A DNA stretch of 64,000 bases from Promethearchaeota archaeon (GCA_029838195.1 JALGVJ010000004.1:62001-126000); one strand, 5' to 3'. Positions 50,746 through 61,035 are shown, numbered from the stretch's first letter. The notes: generated from the sequence alone by a model not told the origin. Numbers and translations: made by a program.

Positions 50746-52215
50746 ATGGTAGACAATCCTAATTTTATTATAATCATGCCCGATCAGCATAGAGCTGATG
50801 TATTAGGCATGGTAAATCCTCAAGTTAAAACACCAAACCTCGATCGACTTGCTTCTGAAGGCGTGAGATTTGCTAATGCGATCACTCAAAGTCCACTTTG
50901 TGTTCCTGCGAGAGCGGCATTCTTAGTAGGGAAGTATGTCCATGAAACAGGGGCATACACGAATAAGATGTTCATTCATAAAACCAATCCAATGTTGATA
51001 AAGGATTCTTTTTTAAATCTCTTAAAAAAGCGAGGTTATCGTAATATTGATATAGGAAAGATGCATCTTGTGCGTCATCATGGGTATGATGCTTTGAAAA
51101 AAGCGGGAGATAAAAACTTAAAAATAATTGATAATGTGAGTTTTCATTATGATAAAATGGAAGAATTAGGATTTACTGAATGCCAGGAAGTATGTGGAAA
51201 AATGGAAAGCGCTTACGTAGGCTCAAAATATATAGATTCTTTACAAGAACATGGATTTTTAAAGATATATCATGAGTGGGCAATGAAATATCCTATTCTT
51301 TTAGCAGAGCCCATGCCCATCCCGAAAGAGTTTTATATTGATTATTTCGTTGGCGATATGGCTATAAAATGGTTAGAAAATCATCTGAAAAGCCCAAAAT
51401 CTGACAAGCCATTCTGTTTATTTATTGGTTTTCCAGGTCCCCATGATCCATTTGATGTTGTAAAAGAATATGCTGATTTATATGATCCCGATGAGATTCA
51501 ATTAATTGATGAAGAGTTAGAAGAACCTAAACGACCATTTCCGAAATACATCATGCGATCAAGAATTATAAGTCGTAGCAAGCATGTAACTGAAGATTAT
51601 ATAAGAAAAGCTCGAGCAATGTATTATGGTAATGTAACATTAATAGATGAAAAGGTGGGAGAAATCAGAAAAATACTTGAAGAAAATGGGGTATTAGACA
51701 ATACTTGGATAATTTACACGAGCGATCATGGCGAACAATTAGGCTCTCATAAACTTTTCATGAAATTCGTGTTTTATCGGGAATCGGTAAATGTACCCTT
51801 GATCATTCGTCCTCCTCAAGGCATGAAAGGTAAGGTTATCGAAAATGATGTTGAGTTAATAGATGTTCCAACTACCCTTCTTGATATTCTCAATATAGAT
51901 CTTCCTCCAAACCATCGAGGAAAATCTTTATTGCCGCTGATCATGAATGAAAAGGAAGGAACTGATTACCAACATAAAGAATTATGCATTAGTCAAGTAG
52001 GGAATTATGCGATGGGGCTTACAAAAAAATGGAAATTCGTTGTCGATAGTTCAACCGGAAAATTATTAGAATTATATGAAAGAGAACATGATTATTATGA
52101 AAATAATAATTTAGCATTGATCTCAGAGGAAAAACATACAGGAGAACAACTTTATCGAAAATATTTGGAGAAAATTATTCCAAAAATAGAAATTCCAGGA
52201 GGGTTTCAATTATAG
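50746..52215 (+). CDS. Sulfatase family hydrolase (Cys-type)
   Basis: IIMPDQHRADVLG, SPLCVPARAAFLVGKY (CxPxR), GPHDPFD, IIYTSDHGEQLGSH; no obvious signal peptide. Confidence 0.92.
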   Translation: MVDNPNFIIIMPDQHRADVLGMVNPQVKTPNLDRLASEGVRFANAITQSPLCVPARAAFLVGKYVHETGAYTNKMFIHKTNPMLIKDSFLNLLKKRGYRNIDIGKMHLVRHHGYDALKKAGDKNLKIIDNVSFHYDKMEELGFTECQEVCGKMESAYVGSKYIDSLQEHGFLKIYHEWAMKYPILLAEPMPIPKEFYIDYFVGDMAIKWLENHLKSPKSDKPFCLFIGFPGPHDPFDVVKEYADLYDPDEIQLIDEELEEPKRPFPKYIMRSRIISRSKHVTEDYIRKARAMYYGNVTLIDEKVGEIRKILEENGVLDNTWIIYTSDHGEQLGSHKLFMKFVFYRESVNVPLIIRPPQGMKGKVIENDVELIDVPTTLLDILNIDLPPNHRGKSLLPLIMNEKEGTDYQHKELCISQVGNYAMGLTKKWKFVVDSSTGKLLELYEREHDYYENNNLALISEEKHTGEQLYRKYLEKIIPKIEIPGGFQL

Positions 52216-52459
52216 CTCCTAATAGTAAATTGCATGATATAAATCAAATCTATATTTAAATCCGGAATTTTATTTAGTTCAGTAGAAAAAAAGAGATCTC
52301 GTTGAATATTTTTATTTATCATAATATTGAAAATTAAAATCATAATTATAGAAAAGCAAACTCTAATGGACACGCAATCGTCGTTCTTTTATAAGAACAT
52401 GAGAAACGATGATTGTTTGAATTTTAAAATTTCCAAATAATCAAGAATTAACTTTTAAA

Positions 52460-53857
52460 ATGATTGAAGATAAACCAAACATTTTAATTTTTTTTCCGGA
52501 CCAGCATAGAGGAGATTGGATGCCTTATACTAGAGATGTATTTAAGCGTCTTGGAATGCAAGAATTACCTTTAAGGATGCCTAATATAAAGAAGATGATG
52601 AAAAACGGAGTATCATTTACAAATGCGATAACCTCCTCTCCTTTATGTGCTCCAGCAAGAGCATGTCTTGCCGCGGGATTGCGATATAAAAACTGTAAAG
52701 TAAAGGGAAACCATGAAAATTTTCCTATTGATCAGAAGGTTTATTATTCCATATTAAAGGAACATGAATATAGTGTCGGATCTGTTGGTAAATTAGATTT
52801 ACATAAACCATCACTTTATTGGGGTTTAAATGGGTGGATTCCAGATCTGGAAATGCTCGGTTTTACCCATGTGATCGATTGTGAAGGAAAATGGGATGCA
52901 ATATTATCTGTAATCATGGAAAATGATGATAAAGAGAAGAAAAAAAGGGTAAAACCAAAGGATTTTAAACCTAAAGGTCCCTATCTAAAATATCTTCAAG
53001 AAAATGACTTGTTAATTACCCATGTTAAAGATTTCTTAAAACGATTTGGTAAAAGAAATTTTAATACAGAACCAACACCCTTACCTGAAGATGCATATTG
53101 CGATAACTGGATTGGAAGAAAAGCGATAGAAATGCTGAGAAGATTTCCTGAAGATAAACCATGGCATCTAGTTGTCAATTTCACGGGACCTCATGATCCT
53201 TGGGACGTGACTAAAAGAATGAAGAAAGCATGGGAACATGTTTCTTTTCCAGCACCTCATGCCGGAAATGAAGAGACGGTTGATGATGAAATTAAAGTAA
53301 GGCAAAATTATGCTGCAATGTTAGAAAATATTGACCGCAATATTGGTTTGATTCTTGAGGAAGTAAAAAAAGCAGGTCAATTATCAAACACGATTGTTAT
53401 CTATACGAGTGATCACGGGGAAATGTTAGGTGATTTCAAACGATATGGCAAAACTAGACCTGAAAGAGGGTCAGTAAAAATTCCCTTGGTTATAACGGGG
53501 CCAAATATAGAAAAAGGGAAATATTCAGATGCACTTGTTGAGCTTCAAGATTTAACAAAAACGATCCTCGATTATGCGGGAGCAGAAATGAGAGAAGCAA
53601 GGGATTCACTCTCCTTTAGGAAAATCCTCGAAGGAACCGAAAAAGACCATAGGGAATGTCAAATTTCGGCTCTTGATCTTTCGGATATTGGTTCAATAAA
53701 ATGGAAGATGATATCAAATGGAAAATATAAGTTAATTATAGAAAATAGTGAAAACATTCGATTACATGATATGGAAGTGGATCCTTGGGAAGATCACAAT
53801 ATCGCAGAAAAACGTCCATCCGTTGTAGCTGAATTATTAAAAAAATTAAATTGCTAA
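52460..53857 (+). CDS. Sulfatase family hydrolase (Cys-type), second copy
   Basis: FFPDQHRGDWMP, SPLCAPARACLAAG (CxPxR), GPHDPWD, IVIYTSDHGEMLGD. Confidence 0.92.
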   Translation: MIEDKPNILIFFPDQHRGDWMPYTRDVFKRLGMQELPLRMPNIKKMMKNGVSFTNAITSSPLCAPARACLAAGLRYKNCKVKGNHENFPIDQKVYYSILKEHEYSVGSVGKLDLHKPSLYWGLNGWIPDLEMLGFTHVIDCEGKWDAILSVIMENDDKEKKKRVKPKDFKPKGPYLKYLQENDLLITHVKDFLKRFGKRNFNTEPTPLPEDAYCDNWIGRKAIEMLRRFPEDKPWHLVVNFTGPHDPWDVTKRMKKAWEHVSFPAPHAGNEETVDDEIKVRQNYAAMLENIDRNIGLILEEVKKAGQLSNTIVIYTSDHGEMLGDFKRYGKTRPERGSVKIPLVITGPNIEKGKYSDALVELQDLTKTILDYAGAEMREARDSLSFRKILEGTEKDHRECQISALDLSDIGSIKWKMISNGKYKLIIENSENIRLHDMEVDPWEDHNIAEKRPSVVAELLKKLNC

Positions 53858-53878
53858 AATCATCAATATTTCCGAATT

Positions 53879-54241
53879 CATTTTAACACGTTTTTAATGA
53901 GCTGTTTTAGCATTCGAGCTGTATCAATAATGATGTTGTTTAAACCTGCCCCACTTTCGCTTTGGGAGCCGATAAACCATAAATTCTTAATAGGTGTTTC
54001 ATGAGGAATTTTTGGCATGTCCTTTATCGGAGCCATCCCGCCAAATGCGTGGTGTTTTACTCGGATTATTTTCTTAAAAATCTTCTGTGGTTAAGAGGAT
54101 TTTTATTTTTACGTGCTTCCGCAAGTCGGGAATGAATTTTTCTGCTTGAATTAATAATTTTTCAGTAAATCCTTCCTTTTTTTCTTCCCAGCTCCTGCAT
54201 TCTAATTTATTCTCTATGAAAATAGAGAAGAGGATAAATTT
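53879..54241 (-). pseudogene. C-terminal remnant of a FAD-dependent oxidoreductase (phytoene desaturase-like)
   Basis: Minus strand reads FIENKLECRSWEEKKEGFTEKLLIQAEKFIPDLRKHVKIKILLTTEDF*, then after a frameshift KKIIRVKHHAFGGMAPIKDMPKIPHETPIKNLWFIGSQSESGAGLNNIIIDTARMLKQLIKNVLK*. Confidence 0.75.
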
Positions 54242-54648
54242 TCAGCATTTATAGCAGTCTTTTAGCATTATTTTGTAAAAAAATCTCAACTATGCGTTAA
54301 TTTTAAAATTTTCATTTTAGGATATTTTATTATACCCTTTCTATTCATACTAATTCATTATGATCGTGAAACTTCTGTTTCTCGAAAAAACAAGTTTATC
54401 GGTATATTATAATCATTTATATTTAAGTAATTCTTTTACCATTATTTTTCATGATATCCTTCATGATAATTTTAAAATATTATTTCTCTTTTCTTCTACT
54501 AGAATTTTTGCCATTAATTTTTCTCAGAGAAATTGTTTATAGACTTGATGTTCTTTTCTTAAATCAATGCTTTCATTATCTAGCATTTTAGATTCTTGCG
54601 TGAAATGGATCAAGTTCCTATCCCCCAAATAAAAACCTTGCTATTTGG

Positions 54649-54670
54649 CATGATTAATTGATTAATCATG
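54649..54670. repeat. 22-bp inverted repeat catgattaat-tg-attaatcatg
   Basis: Perfect 10-bp arms with 2-bp centre, upstream of histone gene. Confidence 0.85.
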
Positions 54671-54811
54671 GGACATGGGATTCACTATTAAAAAAAAATA
54701 TATTTTCTAATAAATAGGTTTTTTGTCGAATAGAATTGAGTAAAATTTTTCATCCGGTACCCGCTATCAACCATCACATTTAAATAGGAAAAAAACCAAT
54801 ATTTAACTAAG

Positions 54812-54848
54812 TACCTTAAATTTATAGGACATTTCAAAATTTAAGGTA
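54812..54848. promoter_or_regulatory. Inverted repeat taccttaaattt-N13-aaatttaaggta upstream of histone gene
   Basis: Perfect 12-bp arms, 13-bp spacer, about 60 bp before the histone ATG. Confidence 0.7.
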
Positions 54849-54908
54849 TCGCATAAATAAGCAATTAGAATAAAAATATTAAATAAAAAAGTGGAGGAAT
54901 AAAAAATC

Positions 54909-55115
54909 ATGCCAGCTTTTGCATGGTCGCCCCTACGTGCTTTAATGAAAAAAGCAGGGGCAGAAATCGTAAGTCGTGCTGCTGTAGACAAATTAATGGA
55001 TTACTTAGAAGAATATGCTAAAGAATTAACCGCATGTGCTCTTGACATTGCCAAGCATTCCGGAAGAAAGAAAATTACAGCGGATGACATGAAATTAGCC
55101 ATTAAAATGGTCTAA
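54909..55115 (+). CDS. Archaeal histone
   Basis: PLRALMKKAGAEIVSRAAVDKLMDYLEEYAKELTACALDIAKHSGRKKITADDMKLAIK histone fold, 68 aa. Confidence 0.96.
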   Translation: MPAFAWSPLRALMKKAGAEIVSRAAVDKLMDYLEEYAKELTACALDIAKHSGRKKITADDMKLAIKMV

Positions 55116-55229
55116 ATTTAAAAACAATTAATTAGCACGACCAAATACTTAAAATTTTATTTTATTTTTTTTTTTTTTTCTTGATATAATCCATCTTATA
55201 ATTAAAGGAAAAAATTTTAGTGATTAGAA

Positions 55230-55245
55230 GCGAACTATAGTTCGC
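55230..55245. repeat. 16-bp perfect palindrome gcgaactatagttcgc
   Basis: Read directly; lies between histone and GH127 genes and is followed by a T-rich run. Confidence 0.85.
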
Positions 55246-55447
55246 AAGGAATTTTTTTTATTTTAATATTTTTCAAATTTATCTATTTTCTTGTTGTCAA
55301 TCTGATTAAATACCATTAGATTTTAGAGGGGGTTATAAATCTTACCTTGTATTCATGAAAGATTGTTATTTACATTTTAGTATGAAAAAGTGTAAAAAGT
55401 AAGGGAGAAATCAAAAACGATAAAATGAAAGAAGAATTTTAAAAAAT

Positions 55448-57433
55448 ATGGATGGAGACCCTCAGAGAAGGCCTTTTACCAAATTATATTCGATCCCTTT
55501 CCATGAAGTAGAGATCACGGATGAGTTTTGGTCGAAGAAGCAAGAGATTAATGCAACAATTTCCCTGTATAAAATGTATGGAGAACTTGAGAAACACCAT
55601 CACGTGGATAATTTTAGAGTGGCGGCGGGTGTAAAGAAAGGGATTCAAATGGGAGATTTTTATTACGATTCGGATCTTTATAAGTGGTTAGAAGGGGCTT
55701 GTTATTTTTTAAAATTAAAAAAAAATTATGATTTAGAGCGAATAATTAGAGAAATTGTCGAGCTAATTAAGAAAGCACAATTAAAAGATGGATATATAAA
55801 TACGTTTTTTTCAACTAAATTTATTGAGAAGAGATTTACTAATTTTATGGTTTTTCATGAATTATACTGTGCGGGTCATCTTTTTGAAGCTGCCGTGGCA
55901 CATCATGAGACTTTTAAAAATTCAGAATTATTAGAAGTAGCTAAGCGATTTGCAAATCTATTGGTAAATTTGTTTTTAGAAGGTCAGATAGTGGATACCG
56001 CCGGACATCCTGAAATAGAATTAGCATTAATGAGATTAAATGAGATTACCGGAATAAAAGAATATGTGGAACTAACACGGAATTTAATTGAATTAAGGGG
56101 AAATTTACCGAGGTATAAGACGTATGTTTTAAGAAATTTAATCCACTTGATAAGAACATTAAATGCAGCGGAAAAAATCAAGAAAGAATACATGAAAGAA
56201 GCAGGCATTTTAGAATTACCGAAAGAGGAAGTTTCGGAATTTATTGCCGGTTTAAATATGTCTGATGGAGTACAATTTTTATTAGAAAATTTAAATGGTA
56301 AGTATTATCAATTAGATAAACCAATAAGAGAGGTTTGGGAGCCAGTAGGACATTGCGTTCGAGCTTTATATCTTTATTGCGGTGTGTTAGATTTATATTG
56401 CCTGATAGGAGATGAATCATTATTAACAGCCATGGAAAGAACGTGGTTAAAGATGGTGAAGGCTCGAATGTACGTAACCGGGGGTGTAGGGAATACGAGA
56501 GGTACAGAAGGATTCTTAAATGATTTTAATTTAAAAAATGAGGATTCATATTCAGAAACTTGTGCTACCATTGCTAATTTCTTCTGGAATTGGCGTTTAT
56601 TAAATGTAACGGGAAAAAGCAAGCACGCAGATTTAATGGAGAAGCTCATGTATAATGCTATATTAGTAGGGCAATCCTTAGATGGAAAAAAATATTTTTA
56701 TTCTAATCCGATGCTTTCAAAGGGAAAGGATGAGCGCAAGGAATGGTTCAAGTGTGCTTGTTGTCCAACAAATTTCATACGATTCATTCCAACTATTGGT
56801 CAATATATTTATGGTTTTAATGAAAGGGGTATATGGGTCCATCAATATATTAGCAGTAAAACTACCTTGAAACTTCCATCGGGGCAAGAAATTTCTCTAA
56901 CTCAAAAAAGTGGGTTTCCATGGAAAGGAAATGTGGAGCTCCAATTAGAATCGGATAAAGATGGAAGATATTCTCTTTTTCTACGTATTCCAGAATGGGC
57001 TCAATCCACGAAACTTAGTTTAAATGATGAGCCTTATCAAGGAAATGTTCAATCAGGCAGGTATCTTCAAATTATAAAAAGTTGGAACAAGGAAGAGAAG
57101 ATTAACTTGAATTTTAAGATGGCCCCTTATCTTATTAAAAGTGATCCTCGAATAAAATCAAATAGAAATAAAATAGTAATAGCATGTGGACCATTAATTT
57201 ATTGCATGGAACAAGTTGATAATAAAGATTTTGACATCTTTCAATGTAAGATTTCAAAGCAACCGAATTTAGTTGTAAAAAAGAAACCCGACCTTTTAGA
57301 AGGGATACATGTAATTCAAGGTGAAACATCGAAGGGTAAAATTTTTACGGCAATTCCTTATTATGCCTGGTGCAATCGTGGTCCGACGGCCATGCAAGTG
57401 TGGTTACCAATCGAGACAATTGAACGAGAGTGA
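55448..57433 (+). CDS. Glycoside hydrolase family 127 (beta-L-arabinofuranosidase/DUF1680-like)
   Basis: EVEITDEFWSKK, TRGTEGF, SETCATIANFFWNWRLL, WFKCACCPTNFIRFIPTIGQYIY, CGPLIYCMEQ; no obvious signal peptide. Confidence 0.9.
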   Translation: MDGDPQRRPFTKLYSIPFHEVEITDEFWSKKQEINATISLYKMYGELEKHHHVDNFRVAAGVKKGIQMGDFYYDSDLYKWLEGACYFLKLKKNYDLERIIREIVELIKKAQLKDGYINTFFSTKFIEKRFTNFMVFHELYCAGHLFEAAVAHHETFKNSELLEVAKRFANLLVNLFLEGQIVDTAGHPEIELALMRLNEITGIKEYVELTRNLIELRGNLPRYKTYVLRNLIHLIRTLNAAEKIKKEYMKEAGILELPKEEVSEFIAGLNMSDGVQFLLENLNGKYYQLDKPIREVWEPVGHCVRALYLYCGVLDLYCLIGDESLLTAMERTWLKMVKARMYVTGGVGNTRGTEGFLNDFNLKNEDSYSETCATIANFFWNWRLLNVTGKSKHADLMEKLMYNAILVGQSLDGKKYFYSNPMLSKGKDERKEWFKCACCPTNFIRFIPTIGQYIYGFNERGIWVHQYISSKTTLKLPSGQEISLTQKSGFPWKGNVELQLESDKDGRYSLFLRIPEWAQSTKLSLNDEPYQGNVQSGRYLQIIKSWNKEEKINLNFKMAPYLIKSDPRIKSNRNKIVIACGPLIYCMEQVDNKDFDIFQCKISKQPNLVVKKKPDLLEGIHVIQGETSKGKIFTAIPYYAWCNRGPTAMQVWLPIETIERE

Positions 57434-57505
57434 GAATATTTAATATTCAATAATAAGAAAAAAGGTTTTTTTAGCATTTTTCGATTATTTCTTTTAAAAT
57501 TTATA

Positions 57506-58786
57506 TTACTGAGAAGAAGTTCTCTTTTTAATGAATTCTTTGAATCTACACATCCTATCTAAGGCCTTGGCTGTTAAATCAATGGATTCAAAAATGGGAA
57601 TTCCATGCTTGAAGAGTTCTTGCTTGAATTTTAATTTCTCTTTGTAATCATCCACGTTATCTATCACTTTATTCGTTAATCCACTCCCTCCTAAATCTAA
57701 AGGATTGCGAATGATCGTGTTGACCGAAGGTAAGAACTTGTTAAATTCACGCGCCGTTTCCGTTGTCAATTTTGGTACTTTTAAATTGTAAAATTCCATT
57801 TGCTCGGTTAATTCAATGGAAGAGCCTCCTCCTACTGCCACAATTCCCAAATTGCGATCAACTAATTCTATATCCAAATAATTAAAAGCCATTGCTAAGG
57901 TGACTAATTCAAAAGAATCTTGTACTAAATTTGCCCCCGTTTGACTCGCTATCGCCTTCCAAATCCTTGTAGAACCCGCCATCCCTCCTGTATGTGAAAA
58001 AATAGCTTCTCTCGCAGATTCTCCGCTTCCAACCTTCCAAAGAATTACGGGTTTTTTATTCAAAGATAATTCTTTTACAACATGTAGAAATTCTCTCCCG
58101 GTTTTTTGACTCTTAATGTTTTCCAAGTAAATTCCAATGACTTTAGTTTCTTGATCCTTCAAGAAATATTTTAAAAAATCCACGACATTTAAATCAATTT
58201 GATTTCCGATAGAAATTAGCTTGCTCACGTTCGTTCCGTAGGTATATGTCGCCATGTTAGAAATGTTTATAGAGAGTCCACCCGATTGACTGATTACTCC
58301 AAAATTACCGGACTCCGTGGTATGCCATCGACTCACGGCTAACTTTGATTTTGGATTATAAATTCCAAGACAATTGGGGCCAATTATCCTCATATTGTAT
58401 TTTCGAGCAATTTCCAGTAATTTTTTTTCCAAATCCTTGTTCCCTATTTCAGAAAAGCCCGAGGAAAAAATAGTTACAAAAGGAACACCTTTTTTACCCA
58501 CTTCTTCTAATAATTGCGGACATATGGGAGCAGGTACCGCCATGATCACGTAATCGATGGGTTCATTTTCAGGAATTTCTAAAATGGAGCCGTGGACCTG
58601 CAACCCTTCTAAAATTTGTCCTTTCAAGCGCGGATTAAATAAATAGAGGGGTCTATCAAAGCCAATGGACTTTAAACATCGTAAAAAATATCCTCCTCCA
58701 TATGGTTTATTATTTGCTCCAATTATCGCAACAGCTCTTGGATTAAATAATCGTTCAAAATCAATTTGTTCAAAATCAGCTGGCAT
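57506..58786 (-). CDS. NDP-forming acyl-CoA synthetase alpha subunit-like (CoA-binding) protein
   Basis: FNPRAVAIIGANNKPYGGGYF, IIGPNCLGIYNP, SQSGGLSINISN, FSHTGGMAGS. Confidence 0.88.
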   Translation of the reverse strand: MPADFEQIDFERLFNPRAVAIIGANNKPYGGGYFLRCLKSIGFDRPLYLFNPRLKGQILEGLQVHGSILEIPENEPIDYVIMAVPAPICPQLLEEVGKKGVPFVTIFSSGFSEIGNKDLEKKLLEIARKYNMRIIGPNCLGIYNPKSKLAVSRWHTTESGNFGVISQSGGLSINISNMATYTYGTNVSKLISIGNQIDLNVVDFLKYFLKDQETKVIGIYLENIKSQKTGREFLHVVKELSLNKKPVILWKVGSGESAREAIFSHTGGMAGSTRIWKAIASQTGANLVQDSFELVTLAMAFNYLDIELVDRNLGIVAVGGGSSIELTEQMEFYNLKVPKLTTETAREFNKFLPSVNTIIRNPLDLGGSGLTNKVIDNVDDYKEKLKFKQELFKHGIPIFESIDLTAKALDRMCRFKEFIKKRTSSQ

Positions 58787-58885
58787 GATGAGAAAAATGA
58801 AGTTATAAGTAATTATGGAAGATAATTATTAATGTAATAATAATTTAATTCTAAGGAACTGCGAAAATACGCGCAGATATTATTG

Positions 58886-59470
58886 CTATTTTAAGACATA
58901 TTTCGCAAATAAGCATTGAGTCATTATATTAAAAGCTTTCTCAACATTCTCTCCAGTTTTTGAGCTTAATTCAATGTAATGCTTCAAATTATATTTTAAT
59001 GCCGTTAATTCCCCTTCTTTTTGTGAGACTGCTCGAAATTCATCTAAATCAAGCTTTGATCCAATTAAAATAATGGGAATATCTCCAGCGACTTCTCGGA
59101 CTATACTTGTCCAATCCGGGAGATGGGAAATTGTGAGGGCATTAGTAATATCAAAGAGGAAAAAAGCACCATTTGCGCCCTTGCAATATTGAGATAATAA
59201 ATATCTGAATCGAATTTCTCCACCAAAATCCCAGATTTGGAGTTTTACTTTTTTACCATTAAATTCCGTTATTTTGGAATAAAAATCCACGCCAATAGTG
59301 AGTCTAAGATCTTCAAGGAAATATCCTGAAACATATCTTACAGTGAGCGAGGTTTTTCCTACAGAGGCATCGCCCAACATTAATATTTTAAAAGTATAAT
59401 CGTACTCTGGAGTCATGAATGGATTTAAATTGGAATTTGGTTTTAGAATTTGTATTTTATTAACGTTCAA
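58886..59470 (-). CDS. Rab/Ras-like small GTPase
   Basis: GDASVGKTSLTVRYVSGYF, LTIGVDFYSK, WDFGGEIRFRYL, IGSKLDL, ELSSKTGENVEKAF. Confidence 0.93.
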   Translation of the reverse strand: MNVNKIQILKPNSNLNPFMTPEYDYTFKILMLGDASVGKTSLTVRYVSGYFLEDLRLTIGVDFYSKITEFNGKKVKLQIWDFGGEIRFRYLLSQYCKGANGAFFLFDITNALTISHLPDWTSIVREVAGDIPIILIGSKLDLDEFRAVSQKEGELTALKYNLKHYIELSSKTGENVEKAFNIMTQCLFAKYVLK

Positions 59471-59709
59471 ATAGATATCCTAGTAAAGAAAAACAAGTCA
59501 TGTTAATTTAAAATTAATTGAAGATATATTTAATATTAATTATATTTTTAGAAATTCTCTAAGAATATTATTTTGTTTATTATAATAACCTAAAAAACTT
59601 ATTAATATTTTTACCCTTAGAAGGATAGAGTTTTCTTTTAAGGAATAAAAAATCAAAAAATCAAGGATCTCTTGGTTTTTAATTTTTAAGATTTTTATTA
59701 GGAATCAAG

Positions 59710-60969
59710 ATGACCCTTGACAGCAAAAAAATTGAGGCAATTGAAAATTTAGAAACTGAACAAATTCCTTTTGGCTTAACCAAAGAACAGATATTTTCTA
59801 ATAATTTAAAATTAATTGCTAATAAATTAATTAATCTTGAGCATCATAAAATACAATTTTCTGAATTATTATTAAAAAATTTAGATAAATTAGATTTTTC
59901 AGATTTCGTGGATGATCCTTATTTTCTTATCAAGGAAAAAAGAATCAAAACGCGCGTGGAAGCTTCCAACATTTATGGATTGAATTATGCCTGCGTGGAT
60001 GGAAGTTCAGTTCTGAAAAATTTTATGAATATCGATTTCTCTTTTTTGAAAGCTATCGTTGTCAAATATTATTTCAAGGATAATTTTAATGCCGACATCA
60101 GCTATTTTCCAGATTTAAATGGATTTAATAACTATGCCATCGAGGGCAATTATTTAAACACTGAAGAGCAAGTGATGGATGCTAAAGTCTCCTTGGATTT
60201 GAGATTCATGGAATTAAATCTACTCAATGAATTGCTTACCAGAGAATCAGATATAGATTTAATCATTATTGATGGTTCGATCTTAATTACTCCCATCAAT
60301 CTAATATTTTCTAAAAATTACGAAATTTCCCAGACATACGATAAATTATTACAAGAATACCAAAAATTATATTATAATTGTAAGGAAAATCGAGTTCTTT
60401 TAGTTGGGGTCATCAAGGATACTAAAACGAGTGCATTAACCAATGAACTTAGAGAAGCAATAAATTTATTGAAACCAAACACCATAAATCTCCAACATTT
60501 TCTTACTTCTAATTATCGCATACTCATGGATTATTTCACGGATCTTGATTTGTTTAATCGAGTATTAGAAAAAGGAGAGAGGAGTTGCGTTTTTAAAATA
60601 AAACGTGAAATCGATAAAATTAGGGATGATGGCATTAAAAAAGAGATTCCCTATTATTTTCCCTTAGATTTTCATGCTTTTTATCTCAAATCTGTTCGCC
60701 ATGATTTTCCCATTCGAATTGAATTTTTCTTGGAAAAAGGGAGCTCTCGAAATGATGTCATTTCTAAAGCAAATTTAATTGCTTCCTTGCTCCTTCCAAT
60801 ATCGAGCTGTAATGAAAATTATGCGCTTCCCATACCTCAGATTGAAGCTCATAAAAGAGCTACTTTTAAACCATCAGAAATTGATTTTCTTTTTAATAAC
60901 CTTGTTAGATCCTTACATAAACATGGTCTACAATTGGTGGAAAAAAGAAGAAACAGAAGACCTTTTTAA
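59710..60969 (+). CDS. nurA: NurA-domain protein
   Basis: YACVDGSSVL, DLIIIDGSILITP, LLVGVIKDTKTS, C-terminal YALPIPQIEAHKRATFKPSE. Confidence 0.75.
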   Translation: MTLDSKKIEAIENLETEQIPFGLTKEQIFSNNLKLIANKLINLEHHKIQFSELLLKNLDKLDFSDFVDDPYFLIKEKRIKTRVEASNIYGLNYACVDGSSVLKNFMNIDFSFLKAIVVKYYFKDNFNADISYFPDLNGFNNYAIEGNYLNTEEQVMDAKVSLDLRFMELNLLNELLTRESDIDLIIIDGSILITPINLIFSKNYEISQTYDKLLQEYQKLYYNCKENRVLLVGVIKDTKTSALTNELREAINLLKPNTINLQHFLTSNYRILMDYFTDLDLFNRVLEKGERSCVFKIKREIDKIRDDGIKKEIPYYFPLDFHAFYLKSVRHDFPIRIEFFLEKGSSRNDVISKANLIASLLLPISSCNENYALPIPQIEAHKRATFKPSEIDFLFNNLVRSLHKHGLQLVEKRRNRRPF

Positions 60970-61035
60970 CTGGATTAAAGAGAATTAATTTGAATAAAAA
61001 GCGAAGGTTCCATATTAACTACTACCTCTAACGTT

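Noticed and set aside
54360-54542. 60-aa plus ORF in the histone upstream gap
   Set aside because: AT-rich Phe/Ile/Leu composition with no family resemblance; likely chance.
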